A stretch of DNA of 64,000 bases from an uncultured Lachnospiraceae bacterium (GCA_910577115.1 CAJTMC010000003.1:62001-126000), one strand, 5' to 3'; positions 8,446 through 17,170 are shown, counted from the stretch's first letter. Notes: generated by a model from the letters alone, not told the origin. Translations and numbers: made by a program.

Positions 8446-9849
8446 ATGTTTTATAAAAAAACTACTACACAAACAGACAACGACAAACAGCTTATGATGC
8501 AGGCTATGGAAAATATTATTAATGGCAGCTTTACTCCCATTGACACATCTTCCTTTACTGATCAATCATATGCAGAAAAACTGAATCAGGTTATTTATAC
8601 TTTTTTAAATGCAAACAATAATTTTGTAATGCGCTTAAATGAATCCATGCTGTCTATTGGCGACAGTGCCACAATCAAAAAAATGCTCGATCAGGTGAAC
8701 GCACAGAATGTTTCGATTCAGAGCATGAATGACTCAAGCCGTAATCTTCAGGAGTCTTTAAATAAGATTTCCGATGAAGCGAACCATATCAAGGAAACAA
8801 CAGAAAACGCCGTGAAAGTGTCTCAAACAAGTATCGAACATGTAACAGAGACCATAAACGCAGTTGCAAATTCTGCTGCAGAAGTTAATAGTATCAACGA
8901 TAAAGCGCAGTTTTTTCATGACAAGATTACGGAAATCAGCAGCATTATCGGTATGATCAAAAAGATTTCAAGTCAAAGCAGTATGCTTGCCCTAAATGCT
9001 TCCATAGAAGCTGCAAGAGCAGGCGAATCAGGAAAGGGATTTGCCGTTGTGGCAAATCAGATGACAGAGCTTTCCAAAAATACATCACAGTCTGCAGAGA
9101 CAATTGTAAAGTATGTTGCCGAACTGCGCGACAGTATTGAAGAACTGATTCATCTTGTAGACAGTACGACAACACACCTTAATGAAAACAATGAAATGAT
9201 GCAGCGTTCCGTAACCGATTTCAACACAATGACTTCACAGATGGATTTAATTAACGAAAGCATCAACAGCATCTACAATTCTGTGAATACGCAGTCGGAG
9301 GTTACGGATCTGTTCGTAAAATCAATGGAAGATATTGCAGACAGCTACGCAACACTCGGCGAAGACTGCATGAATACCGGAAAACATATGTACAAAATCA
9401 GCCGCTATATTGATACGGCAAGAAGCGATATGGCAAGAGGTTTTTCAAATCTCTCCACACAAGACTGGCTGCATGTATTTAAGGTGGATCATTTAATCTT
9501 TACGTGGCGCCTGTACAATAACCTTGCGCATTTTGAACACCTGAAAATTACACAGCTAAACAATCCAACGGGCTGCAAATTCGGCAAGTGGGCGGGTTCA
9601 CAGACGGATTCACGCATTAAGGACAATCAGATTTTCAAGGATTTGGTAATGTACCATGATAATATCCACAAATATGGCTGTGATTCTTGGTATGCCGCTG
9701 AAGACAATGACACTGCGCTTGCACTGGAGAATTTCTCCAAAGCGCTGGAAAGCTATAACAACTTTAGCTCCACAATGGAGAAGTTTAAAATGTACATGAA
9801 GAGTCTCGGATATACGGATGTTACGAAAGTTGTTGTTTTTAGTCCCTAA
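8446..9849 (+). CDS. Soluble chemoreceptor with C-terminal zinc-binding CZB domain
   Basis: 467 residues with no membrane segment, so a cytoplasmic receptor. After an N-terminal region comes the MCP signalling domain with the conserved tip (MLALNASIEAARAGESGKGF, about residues 182-201). The last 115 residues match the chemoreceptor zinc-binding pattern: a His in VDHLIFTW, a Cys in CKFGKW and paired His in YHDNIHK, the expected 3His/1Cys ligand set. CZB domains elsewhere sense zinc or hypochlorous acid through the zinc-bound Cys. AAGGAGG precedes the ATG by 5 bases. A terminator follows, and rubrerythrin converges on it, which fits an oxidant-sensing theme but does not prove it. Confidence 0.93.
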   Translation: MFYKKTTTQTDNDKQLMMQAMENIINGSFTPIDTSSFTDQSYAEKLNQVIYTFLNANNNFVMRLNESMLSIGDSATIKKMLDQVNAQNVSIQSMNDSSRNLQESLNKISDEANHIKETTENAVKVSQTSIEHVTETINAVANSAAEVNSINDKAQFFHDKITEISSIIGMIKKISSQSSMLALNASIEAARAGESGKGFAVVANQMTELSKNTSQSAETIVKYVAELRDSIEELIHLVDSTTTHLNENNEMMQRSVTDFNTMTSQMDLINESINSIYNSVNTQSEVTDLFVKSMEDIADSYATLGEDCMNTGKHMYKISRYIDTARSDMARGFSNLSTQDWLHVFKVDHLIFTWRLYNNLAHFEHLKITQLNNPTGCKFGKWAGSQTDSRIKDNQIFKDLVMYHDNIHKYGCDSWYAAEDNDTALALENFSKALESYNNFSSTMEKFKMYMKSLGYTDVTKVVVFSP

Positions 9850-9893
9850 CTATTCTTAGTCTTCTCTAATATCGGTATTATATATTAAAGCAA

Positions 9894-9942
9894 AACACTG
9901 CGGTAATTGGAATGCCTCCTTTCCGCAGTGTTCCTCTTTTTT
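9894..9942. terminator. Terminator between chemoreceptor and rubrerythrin
   Basis: AACACTGCGG (9894-9903) and CCGCAGTGTT (9923-9932) form a perfect 10-bp stem followed by CCTCTTTTTT on the plus strand. It ends the chemoreceptor transcript and may also act on rubrerythrin, which ends at 9957. Confidence 0.8.
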
Positions 9943-9956
9943 GCAGGTTAATTTTT

Positions 9957-10496
9957 TTAGTAATTCTCCGCATGAACCTCAAAATAAGCCTGCGGATGAT
10001 TGCAGACCGGACAAACCTCCGGTGCCTTTGTACCTACCACGATATGTCCGCAGTTGCGGCACTCCCATACCTTAACCTCGCTCTTCTCAAATACAGCTGC
10101 CGTTTCGATGTTCTTTAAGAGCGCGCGATAGCGCTCCTCATGATGCTTTTCAATCTCACCGACTGCCCTGAATTTTGCCGCAAGCTCGGGAAATCCTTCC
10201 GCCTCTGCTGTCTTTGCAAAATCCTCATACATATCCGTCCACTCAAAATTCTCGCCATCAGCCGCAGCGGCGAGATTATCTGTTGTGCTTCCGATGCCCG
10301 CAAGTTCCTTAAACCACATCTTCGCATGCTCTTTCTCATTGTCGGCTGTCTTTAAGAAAAGAGAAGAAATCTGCTCATATCCTTCCTTCTTTGCAACAGA
10401 TGCAAAATATGTATACTTGTTCCGCGCCTGTGACTCGCCTGCAAAAGCTGCCTCAAGATTTTTTTCTGTCTGTGTTCCTGCATACTTGTTTGCCAT
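9957..10496 (-). CDS. rbr: Rubrerythrin
   Basis: 179 residues from ATG 10496, 9 bases after AAGGAG; an ATG two codons earlier is too close to that site. The N-terminal ferritin-like domain carries the diiron ligands (EAAFAGESQARNKY, then NEKEHAKMW and EIEKHHEERY). The C-terminal 45 residues form a rubredoxin-like centre with CRNCG and CPVC. The enzyme reduces hydrogen peroxide with electrons from NAD(P)H via rubredoxin-type donors and protects anaerobes from oxidative stress. It is monocistronic, with a sigma-A-like promoter at 10578-10605. Confidence 0.97.
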   Translation of the reverse strand: MANKYAGTQTEKNLEAAFAGESQARNKYTYFASVAKKEGYEQISSLFLKTADNEKEHAKMWFKELAGIGSTTDNLAAAADGENFEWTDMYEDFAKTAEAEGFPELAAKFRAVGEIEKHHEERYRALLKNIETAAVFEKSEVKVWECRNCGHIVVGTKAPEVCPVCNHPQAYFEVHAENY

Positions 10497-10577
10497 AGTC
10501 ATTGTCTCCTTTTTATTCCCTTTATTATACAGCTTATCCTTGCAAACGATGTCTGCAAATGTCATACTGTTATAGTC

Positions 10578-10605
10578 ATTATATAGGATTATAAAAATTT
10601 AGCAA
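10578..10605 (-). promoter_or_regulatory. Promoter of the rubrerythrin gene
   Basis: On the minus strand TTGCTA (10600-10605) and TATAAT (10578-10583) are 16 bases apart, about 80 bases before the start codon. I see no clear PerR box overlapping it. Confidence 0.5.
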
Positions 10606-10771
10606 TCATTTTCTGAAAAAAATGAACCAAATACATTTTCAACTGCTCTTATATACAGATGGCATCACAAAACGACGGCACGCTTTACAAGTCGTCCGAT
10701 TGTAAAAAACAGATACATGTATCAAAAGCGCTGGTTTCGGAAATCCTTTTGCGCGGAAACGAGGTCTTTGA

Positions 10772-11344
10772 ATGAACGACAAAACAGAAGAAAGGCTGGT
10801 TGCGCAGATGAAGCGCGGCGACCGGCATGCATTTGCACAGATTTATGAGAAGTACAGACCGTCCGTGTTTCGCTCCGCCTGCCTCATCAGCGGGAGCACT
10901 CAGGACGGCGAGGACATTACACAGGAAACTTTTGTTAAGGTTTTCACACACTGTACGGAATTAAGATCCGATGTGATGTTCCGGTACTGGCTGTTTAAAA
11001 TCTTAAACAGAACCGCATGGACATTTTTAAACAGAAAAAAGGCGGAGGTCCCTGACGAAAACATTTTAGACAAAGCCGACACGAACCACAATCCGCTCAC
11101 AGAGGATATGTTTCTGAAAAAAGAGCAGCAAACACAGGTCTATCAGGCTGTCTTGCAGCTTGACTACAAACTCCGGTTGGTAGTAATCCTTTATTACTAC
11201 AACGAACTGACAACCAAACAGATTGCAAAAATCGCGGACTGCTATGAGGGAACGGTTAAATCAAGGCTTTTTACGGCGAGAAAGCGGTTGAAGCAATTAC
11301 TTCCGGAAGAAATGGAGGGTTTTCATGAAAAACAATCAGTTTGA
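10772..11344 (+). CDS. ECF-type RNA polymerase sigma factor
   Basis: 190 residues. Region 2 is visible in the first half (LYEKYRPSVFR-like segment, then the ITQETFVKVF motif that contacts RNA polymerase and the -10 element). Region 4 near the C-terminus is a helix-turn-helix (TTKQIAKIADCYEGTVKSRL) typical of sigma-70 region 4. Such factors direct stress-specific transcription. The ATG follows GAGGT. The next gene overlaps by 20 bases and encodes a single-pass membrane protein, the usual place for the matching anti-sigma factor. A 12-base palindrome GATACATGTATC lies upstream at 10712-10723, of unknown role. Confidence 0.93.
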   Translation: MNDKTEERLVAQMKRGDRHAFAQIYEKYRPSVFRSACLISGSTQDGEDITQETFVKVFTHCTELRSDVMFRYWLFKILNRTAWTFLNRKKAEVPDENILDKADTNHNPLTEDMFLKKEQQTQVYQAVLQLDYKLRLVVILYYYNELTTKQIAKIADCYEGTVKSRLFTARKRLKQLLPEEMEGFHEKQSV

Positions 11345-12122
11345 CGACAAAATTAAAATCGGTTTACAGGAACAGGCAGCGCGTTTTCAAAGTGCTACGG
11401 AAACGGATATCGCATTTGAAAAAGTGATGCTTGAGGTCGAAGAATGCAAGAAACAACGTTCTCCAATCAAAGAAAGGGGTATAAACATGAAAAAATTTAA
11501 TATGAAAAAAGCAATTATCGCAACAGTCGCGGCAGTGATGGTGCTTGGCACACTCACCGTTGCATCGGGCGGCATAGCAGGGATTCATTCGAGTTCAAGC
11601 GCACGTTTGGATTATACAAAATATACGGACTTGGCAACGGCGGAAAACCGTGTCGGCGTGACGACAAACGCTCCGCAAAGCTTTTCAAACGGCTATACCT
11701 TTAAGGGAATCAATATCAAAAACGTATCCTATGAAAACGAGGAGAATGCCACAATTGACAGCTTCCAGTCAATTGCGGTACGCTACAAGAACGGCTCTGA
11801 CGAAGTATCCTATGATGTCGATCCAAGACACATCCTTCCTGTTTATAATGACAGCATGGAGCATTTTGAGAAGGACGGAATTACCTATTATTACCACGCA
11901 GTACGCAATATGTGGGTCAGACCCGACTATAAGCCGACCGCTGAGGAGCAGGCACAGGTTGAGGCGGGCACGCTCAACATTGGCTACGGTGCTGATAAAA
12001 CCTCTTACTCCGACAGCATGAGCGTTACATGGGAAAAGAATGGTCAGATGCGTCAGCTCTTCTGCATGGACGTTGACCTTTCGAAAGAGGAGTTTATTAA
12101 TATGGCTCTTGAAATTCAGTAA
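11325..12122 (+). CDS. Probable membrane-bound anti-sigma factor
   Basis: 265 residues. The start overlaps the sigma gene by 20 bases and uses a GGAGGG site inside it, implying translational coupling. The first 60 residues are hydrophilic and would be cytoplasmic. One membrane helix follows (about residues 62-82, IIATVAAVMVLGTLTVASGG), then an extracytoplasmic domain of about 180 residues rich in Tyr, Asn and Asp. Position and topology fit an anti-sigma factor that holds the ECF sigma at the membrane until an envelope signal arrives. I see no named domain (no zinc HxxxCxxC motif), so the role rests on context. Confidence 0.7.
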   Translation: MKNNQFDDKIKIGLQEQAARFQSATETDIAFEKVMLEVEECKKQRSPIKERGINMKKFNMKKAIIATVAAVMVLGTLTVASGGIAGIHSSSSARLDYTKYTDLATAENRVGVTTNAPQSFSNGYTFKGINIKNVSYENEENATIDSFQSIAVRYKNGSDEVSYDVDPRHILPVYNDSMEHFEKDGITYYYHAVRNMWVRPDYKPTAEEQAQVEAGTLNIGYGADKTSYSDSMSVTWEKNGQMRQLFCMDVDLSKEEFINMALEIQ

Positions 12123-12126
12123 AAAA

Positions 12127-12169
12127 ATCGAGCGTAGGCGCTCGATTGCAAAAAGCTTCGCTTTTTGTT
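12127..12169 (+). terminator. Tandem hairpin terminator of the sigma/anti-sigma operon
   Basis: Two hairpins follow the stop codon: ATCGAGCG/CGCTCGAT (12127-12134/12139-12146) and CAAAAAGC/GCTTTTTG (12149-12156/12160-12167). The second ends in a T-rich arm. Confidence 0.65.
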
Positions 12170-12310
12170 CATAACTGTCATTTGCTACATGCGGGGCGCG
12201 TCCTGTCTCCTTACGCGCCCTCATGCACTGTTTGTGGACACTATACTATATAAAATTTCAGAAAGAAAATGAGAGGCTGAAACTCTTTCTGTAATGACGG
12301 GGAGGTACTT

Positions 12311-12868
12311 ATGAAAATAAAAAAGATAATCCTATTGTTCGGCACTGTCTTCCTGTTGAATACAATGCTTACAGGATGCAGCAATGGTTCTGAATCTGCT
12401 GTTCAGACAGAAGAAAAACAGGCAGATGAAGCATTGCCGGGGGAATTGAATGATGTGCCGTTAAATGAAAATAACGAGAACGCGGAAGATTCACAGGAAA
12501 ATGCAGCTGGAAAATGGCAGATTTTAGAACCCGATATTGCCGCTGCTGTTGATGCAGATTTTCTAGGGAAAGTTTGGAAGATTGAAGAGGACTCATTTTT
12601 TATCGCAGAAAAGAAAGTAAAAATTCTTGATGACGGTTCCTTATCGTACAGTTCTCCAAGCTCCAAAGCTGTTCTTCCTGATTCCCAGTTGATTCATGTG
12701 ATTTTTGACGAGAATACCAGCTTTTATATGAAAACCATGGATGGAAACGAAGAGAGTCATGCATACAAGGAATGTGGATTTCAGGACTTAAAGGAACATA
12801 TGTCTGTTGAAATGAAAGGCAGCTTTAAAAATGATACATTTTATCCCACGGAAATACGTTTTTTTTAA
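12311..12868 (+). CDS. Small lipoprotein of unknown function (first of a tandem pair)
   Basis: 185 residues. It has a lipoprotein signal peptide: a KIKK start, a hydrophobic stretch and the lipobox LTGC near residue 23. An acidic, Glu/Asn-rich linker follows. The C-terminal 95 residues look beta-rich and end in the pattern MSVEMKGSF...YPTEIRFF. That resembles the end of the next protein (VEISYRGTL...HPTEAVKIV), suggesting a shared small beta-barrel domain. The ATG follows GGGGAGG. It is likely anchored to the outer face of the membrane. It may belong to the stress response controlled by the upstream sigma factor, but that is inference from proximity. Confidence 0.75.
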   Translation: MKIKKIILLFGTVFLLNTMLTGCSNGSESAVQTEEKQADEALPGELNDVPLNENNENAEDSQENAAGKWQILEPDIAAAVDADFLGKVWKIEEDSFFIAEKKVKILDDGSLSYSSPSSKAVLPDSQLIHVIFDENTSFYMKTMDGNEESHAYKECGFQDLKEHMSVEMKGSFKNDTFYPTEIRFF

Positions 12869-12886
12869 CATACGAGGAGAATGATT

Positions 12887-13381
12887 ATGAAAAGGAAATG
12901 GATGTTGATATTTATGATAGTGACGGTGACAGGCATGACCGCCTGTTCATCAGCTTCAAAAAAAGATGCAATATCTACCGAAACCAGTTCCCGACAGGAA
13001 ACAGCTACAGAAGAAACTGCATCTGCAAAAACAACAGAAACAATTGATACAAAAGTGCCAGTGCCAAAGATTGCGAAGGCGGATGAAAACGCTTCTATAG
13101 AAAATGATAAAAGCGAACTTTGTGATCCCATGGTCGGAATTGTCGAAAAATATGAGGACAATCTTATCACCATCAAAAATCCCGATGATGACATGCTCTA
13201 CTATTTTTTCACAGAAAATGCCCAAATATTAGAAGGTTTTTCCACGGAAACTGCCCAACCGGCAGCCGAAAACTTCCCGATTGCTGTGGGTGATAAGGTA
13301 GAGATTAGCTATCGGGGAACGCTTGATGATAAGGAACACCCAACGGAAGCTGTAAAAATTGTAGTGGTTCCGGTTCCATAA
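12887..13381 (+). CDS. Small lipoprotein of unknown function (second of a tandem pair)
   Basis: 164 residues from ATG 12887 (7 bases after GAGGAG; the ATG at 12881 touches that site). Signal peptide with lipobox MTAC at about residues 16-19. A Ser/Thr/Glu-rich linker is followed by a C-terminal beta-rich domain of about 80 residues that starts MVGIVEKYEDNLITI and ends GDKVEISYRGTLDD...EAVKI. This parallels the preceding lipoprotein, 18 bases upstream, so the two are probably diverged duplicates in one operon. Function unknown. Confidence 0.75.
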   Translation: MKRKWMLIFMIVTVTGMTACSSASKKDAISTETSSRQETATEETASAKTTETIDTKVPVPKIAKADENASIENDKSELCDPMVGIVEKYEDNLITIKNPDDDMLYYFFTENAQILEGFSTETAQPAAENFPIAVGDKVEISYRGTLDDKEHPTEAVKIVVVPVP

Positions 13382-13398
13382 TAAGGTCTGTCCGAACA

Positions 13399-14748
13399 TC
13401 ACAACAGGTTTTTCTTTTTCCAATTCCCCGTGCGGTACCAAAGATACGATATGAAATAGTTCACCGCCCACCCCATCGGCACGGCATACCAAATCAGCTC
13501 AATTCCCCAAATCGGGGAGCAGAGCTGCGCCACTGCCACGCGAATGCTCAGGTTCACGAGATTTGCAAACATATAAACCTTAATATCTCCCGCACCTCTG
13601 AGGATTCCGTCTGTTATCGCCTTAAATCCCAAAAACGAAAAGAACAATCCTATGAAGCGAAAATAATCTGTGCCTGTCTGAAATGCGACCTGCGAGCTGC
13701 CTGCATCCACAAACGCCGACACAATCGGCTTGTAAAAAAGCTGCGATATCAAAATCAGCGCCACGCCAAAGCTGATAATAATTCCATATGCCGCGCGGTA
13801 TCCTTTGCGCACACGCTCCGGCTTTCCCGCGCCAAGATTTTGTGCCGTAAACGTGGACATCGCATTTCCCGTCGCAATCATCGGCACAATGCAGAGCGAC
13901 TCCAACCGCATTCCCGCGGAATATCCTGCAAGCGCAGACGAGCCGAATCGGTTGACCGCCGACTGTGTGAGCAGCATACCGACGCTTACAATCGACTGTT
14001 GTATAATCGAAGGAATCGCAATCTTTACACCGACTACAAACATATCGCTACGAAACTTGTCCACGCTTCCCTCCACCTTATAGGTTCCCAGCAGGCGCAT
14101 CAATATCATAAAAGAAACAATCGCAGCAATTCCCTGTGCAATCACGGTCGCAATTGCTGCGCCTTTTACGCCAAGCCCAAGCCCTCCGACCATCCACAAA
14201 TCCATGACAATATTTAATATGGAAGAAAAAATCAATAAGTAAAGCGGTATTTTTGATTTCCCAAGCGCATTGAAATTTGCGGACAGGATATTATACATAA
14301 ACAAAAACGGCAGTCCAGCAAAATAAATCTGCAGGTAGAGCACTGCCTCGTTCATGATATTGTCAGGCGTTTTGAGCAGTTTGAGCACCGTAGGGTTGAT
14401 GAGAAAACCCAAAACGGACAGCAAAATGCTGAATACCGCAAACGTAATCAGGAATGTGTAGACCGAGCTTTTCATTTCTTTATGCTTGCCCGCGCCCAAA
14501 TACTGGCTTGTGAGCACCGACGCGCCGATACCGCCGCCAATCGCAATCATAATAAAGACAGTCGTAAACGAGTACGACGCCCCCACCGCCGCTAGCGCGT
14601 CTTCTCCTACATACTGACCGACGATAATCGAATCTGCCATGTTATAAAACTGTTGGAACAGGTTTCCGATAATCATGGGCAGTGCAAAGAAAAATAAGCT
14701 GCGCGCAGGCGGCTGTGTTGTCAGGTTTGCTTTTGCATTTTGTGCCAT
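13399..14748 (-). CDS. MATE-family multidrug/Na+ antiporter
   Basis: 449 residues, about 12 predicted membrane helices. The opening PLPMI-like segment (FFALPMIIGNLFQQFYNMADS) and VGASYSF are hallmarks of the DinF/NorM-type MATE fold, and the second half repeats the pattern (SIIQQSIVSVGM). MATE proteins extrude cationic drugs or metabolites against a Na+ or H+ gradient. The ATG follows GGAAGG. It converges on the lipoprotein pair with only 17 bases between stop codons. A second MATE gene of similar length lies at 48627-49985. Confidence 0.93.
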   Translation of the reverse strand: MAQNAKANLTTQPPARSLFFFALPMIIGNLFQQFYNMADSIIVGQYVGEDALAAVGASYSFTTVFIMIAIGGGIGASVLTSQYLGAGKHKEMKSSVYTFLITFAVFSILLSVLGFLINPTVLKLLKTPDNIMNEAVLYLQIYFAGLPFLFMYNILSANFNALGKSKIPLYLLIFSSILNIVMDLWMVGGLGLGVKGAAIATVIAQGIAAIVSFMILMRLLGTYKVEGSVDKFRSDMFVVGVKIAIPSIIQQSIVSVGMLLTQSAVNRFGSSALAGYSAGMRLESLCIVPMIATGNAMSTFTAQNLGAGKPERVRKGYRAAYGIIISFGVALILISQLFYKPIVSAFVDAGSSQVAFQTGTDYFRFIGLFFSFLGFKAITDGILRGAGDIKVYMFANLVNLSIRVAVAQLCSPIWGIELIWYAVPMGWAVNYFISYLWYRTGNWKKKNLL

Positions 14749-14811
14749 TTTCTGTGTCCTTCCTGTTGATTCACTTTCGAACGTATATTCTCCATTTTCG
14801 TGAGCGGCAAA

Positions 14812-15603
14812 TTAAGTATCTGCTTGCAGACATTTGACTTTTTCGGCTATATATTGGCGCATTTTTGCCCGTATTTCGTCAAACTGCCTGTTCGTCTGCG
14901 CAAGCTCCGAATGAAAATCCATCAGCTTTTCCAAATAGCCCTGTTCGCACATGATTTTGGTGCTTATGGGATATACAAGCTCGTATACAAGTGAAATATG
15001 CCCAACCACGTTGTCCACGGGCGTTTTCTTGAGTGCGCGCAATACGGCGTGTTTTTCATAAAATGCCTGTAGGACTTCCGGCGTGACGGTGCAGTTTTTC
15101 AACTCCTGTGTAGTCACATTATAGATTTCCTCAAGCGGGAACAGAATATTTACCTTTAATATGTCAATTTTGTCCGCGTCGCGCAGTACGTCCGCAAATT
15201 TCCTTTCGCGGGCAGTGTAAGTTTCGGGAACGCGGTAGGCGCTGTGGCAGCGGACTGCTTTTTCGAGGAGCGTGTCCTCGGTGTTGTCGTCGATGTAGTC
15301 CCTGATTTTGTTTTCCTGAAATAAAATATCTGCGCCGAACTCGGCGTGGTCGATGGACTGCGCGTCCACAAAAGTGCCAAAACGGCGTAGCTGCTCGAAG
15401 CGCCCGACATCGTGCAATAATCCGGTGAGCCATGCGAGTTCTATCTCGTCTTTGGTAAAACTGGAGGATTTTGCGATTTGCTCACAGAGCGCGCAGACGC
15501 GGTAGGTGTGTTCGATTTTGAGCCTTACTTTTTCGTCTGTTTTATCGTAGTTTTTTACATAGTTCTCAAATGCAGCAAGTGCCTTTTGTCTGTCAATTTT
15601 CAT
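14812..15603 (-). CDS. HD-domain metal-dependent phosphohydrolase
   Basis: 263 residues. The HD motif is clear: H48 in the IEHTYRVC segment, then LTGLLHDVGRFEQ (about residues 79-91) and a downstream ADKID (about 162-166), giving the H...HD...D metal ligands. HD proteins hydrolyse phosphate esters of nucleotides, cyclic dinucleotides or RNA; the substrate here is not evident. There is no membrane segment and no partner domain. The ATG follows GGGGAGA. It sits between a MATE pump and a macrodomain gene on the same strand. Confidence 0.85.
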   Translation of the reverse strand: MKIDRQKALAAFENYVKNYDKTDEKVRLKIEHTYRVCALCEQIAKSSSFTKDEIELAWLTGLLHDVGRFEQLRRFGTFVDAQSIDHAEFGADILFQENKIRDYIDDNTEDTLLEKAVRCHSAYRVPETYTARERKFADVLRDADKIDILKVNILFPLEEIYNVTTQELKNCTVTPEVLQAFYEKHAVLRALKKTPVDNVVGHISLVYELVYPISTKIMCEQGYLEKLMDFHSELAQTNRQFDEIRAKMRQYIAEKVKCLQADT

Positions 15604-15657
15604 TGAAAGTCTCTCCCCATTGTCTCAAATTCTTATATGCTAATTCAAAAAATTTCC

Positions 15658-16170
15658 TTACTCCTCACCCGCAACCGCATTTTGATAAGCAGCCAAAGTC
15701 TTATTGTCAAACAACACCCACAACACAGCTTCAAATATATCCGGATTTTCCTGTAAATATTGCCGCACCGTAGCTACTGCAAGTTTTGCTGCCCGTTCCA
15801 CTGGAAATGCATAAATTCCTGTCGAAATAGAAGGGAATGCAATTCTTTTTATTCCATGCCCTGCCGCAAGCTTGAGCGAATTGCGGTAGCAGTCCGCAAG
15901 CAGTACATCCTCGTTATGACTGCCTCCATTCCAGACAGGTCCGACAGTATGGATAATGTAACTGCACGGAAGCCGATATGCTTCTGTCAGCTTCGCCTGT
16001 CCTGTTTTGCAGCCTCCCAACAGACGGCATTCAAACAAAAGTTCTGGTCCTGCCGCCCGATGTATCGCCCCGTCAACCCCCCCGCCGCCAAGCAGACTGC
16101 TGTTTGCGGCATTAACAATGGCGTCTACATTGGTAATTTTTGTAATATCTCCCTTTATAAGCTGTATCAT
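15658..16170 (-). CDS. Macrodomain ADP-ribose hydrolase (YmdB/MacroD type)
   Basis: 170 residues from ATG 16170, which follows GGAGGAGA; the longer frame has no site. The macrodomain is almost the whole protein: GDITKITNVDAIVNAANSS at the N-terminus contains the Asp and Asn that bind adenine-ribose, then LLGGGGVDGAIHRAAG (the glycine-rich catalytic loop) and PSISTGIYAFP (the phosphate loop). These enzymes bind ADP-ribose, deacetylate O-acetyl-ADP-ribose or remove ADP-ribose from proteins. It is close behind tRNA-Gln on the same strand but separated by a terminator. Confidence 0.95.
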   Translation of the reverse strand: MIQLIKGDITKITNVDAIVNAANSSLLGGGGVDGAIHRAAGPELLFECRLLGGCKTGQAKLTEAYRLPCSYIIHTVGPVWNGGSHNEDVLLADCYRNSLKLAAGHGIKRIAFPSISTGIYAFPVERAAKLAVATVRQYLQENPDIFEAVLWVLFDNKTLAAYQNAVAGEE

Positions 16171-16272
16171 CGGTTCTCTCCTCCATATGCCTAATATAAC
16201 ACAGTAAACGTGCCAAAACAACTGTGTACTTGGTTTTGGTTTAATGTATTCCCTGCTCTAGGCTGAGCATAA

Positions 16273-16300
16273 AAGAAAAGCCAATAGCATGTACTATTGA
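16273..16300 (-). terminator. Terminator of tRNA-Gln
   Basis: On the minus strand CAATAG and CTATTG (16294-16299/16282-16287) form a short stem followed by GCTTTTCTTTT, starting 10 bases after the tRNA 3' end. Confidence 0.6.
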
Positions 16301-16309
16301 CTTTCAAAA

Positions 16310-16381
16310 CAGCGCTACAAGGATTCGAACCTTGAAATGACGGAGTCAGAGTCCGTTGCCTTACCGTTTGGCGATAGCGCT
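16310..16381 (-). tRNA. tRNA-Gln (anticodon CTG)
   Basis: The minus strand folds into a complete cloverleaf. The acceptor stem AGCGCTA/TAGCGCT pairs over 7 bp; the D arm is GCC..GGC; the anticodon stem ACGGA/TCCGT holds the loop CTCTGAC (anticodon CTG); and the T arm CAAGG-TTCGAAT-CCTTG is canonical. The discriminator is G and CCA is not encoded. It reads CAG codons. It is a single-gene unit with its own promoter and terminator. Confidence 0.95.
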
Positions 16382-16701
16382 ATATACAATTTTGAGTGCT
16401 TGTGTTCAGCACGTTATTTAGTATATAATATTTTTTAAAAAAATGCAAGTGTTTTTTTCACTTTTTCAACTTTTCTTCAATACCAAAAAACTATTTTTAA
16501 TATAAATTTGGAATGAGTATAACACATTCCAGAAGATATCGTTACTAAAAAACAATGTTATATCTTAGATCCATGTAGAATTTACTCTTTCATACAGAAG
16601 TTAACTTTTCAATTCAGGGTTTACACACGTTGCTCCTTGAAGCGCATATTGAAGCATGATAAAATAAGGACAACAAACATTGAATCGGTGGGAGGCAGAT
16701 T
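16382..16701. other. 320-base intergenic region upstream of tRNA-Gln
   Basis: Holds the tRNA promoter (16420-16448) and a small leader hairpin GTGCT/AGCAC. The remaining roughly 250 bases, very AT-rich, lead to the divergent gene at 16702. I found no further gene or repeat. Confidence 0.5.
16420..16448 (-). promoter_or_regulatory. Promoter of tRNA-Gln
   Basis: On the minus strand TTGCAT (16443-16448) and TATACT (16420-16425) are exactly 17 bases apart, about 40 bases before the mature tRNA 5' end. Confidence 0.6.
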
Positions 16702-17103
16702 ATGAAATGGTTAAAGCGCATCGGATTGGGAATTTTATTCTCACCGTTTATGCTAATTGTCATCTTTGTGCTGTATGAGGTCTTTGGCATGTGCGCCAAC
16801 AATATTTCGACCAACAGGCAAACGAAACAGTTACAGGCACATCTGGAAAGTGAGATTTCGGACCTTCAAATTATAAACATATATTCGAAAACAGGAAATA
16901 CCGCGGGAACGGGAAATCATGTCGATTGTCTATCTTCTGTTACATTTTCAACGCAAATGCCGGTGTCAGAAATAAAAGACAAGATGTCGAAATATTACAC
17001 GTTTGATGAGTGGAGTTGTTATGTATCGCAGACGGAGAATGGGACTTATTTATTTTATTTGAACACATCGGCTCCGTTTCCAAACAATATAGAAGGGCAT
17101 TAA
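16702..17103 (+). CDS. Small membrane-anchored protein of unknown function
   Basis: 133 residues. A short basic start (MKWLKR) leads into one membrane helix (about residues 8-30, GLGILFSPFMLIVIFVLYEVF). An extracytoplasmic domain of about 95 residues follows, with three Cys after the helix, at about residues 31, 75 and 96, one possibly in a disulfide. The ATG follows GGGAGG by 6 bases. I do not recognise the domain. It is convergent with the PdaA-like deacetylase. Confidence 0.6.
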   Translation: MKWLKRIGLGILFSPFMLIVIFVLYEVFGMCANNISTNRQTKQLQAHLESEISDLQIINIYSKTGNTAGTGNHVDCLSSVTFSTQMPVSEIKDKMSKYYTFDEWSCYVSQTENGTYLFYLNTSAPFPNNIEGH

Positions 17104-17125
17104 TTGTCATTGTGAAGGTGATATT

Positions 17126-17170
17126 ATGAGCAAAGAGCATTGGGCCTTTAGGGAAGAAGCAGGAATTTAA
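17126..17170 (+). pseudogene. 14-residue micro-ORF, possibly a truncated gene start
   Basis: ATG at 17126 lies 5 bases after GAAGGTG and reads MSKEHWAFREEAGI before TAA at 17168. It begins 22 bases after the preceding gene and overlaps the end of the convergent deacetylase gene by 4 bases. The short sequence is reminiscent of the N-terminus of membrane acyltransferase-like proteins, which suggests a remnant, but this is weak. It could also be chance. Confidence 0.25.
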
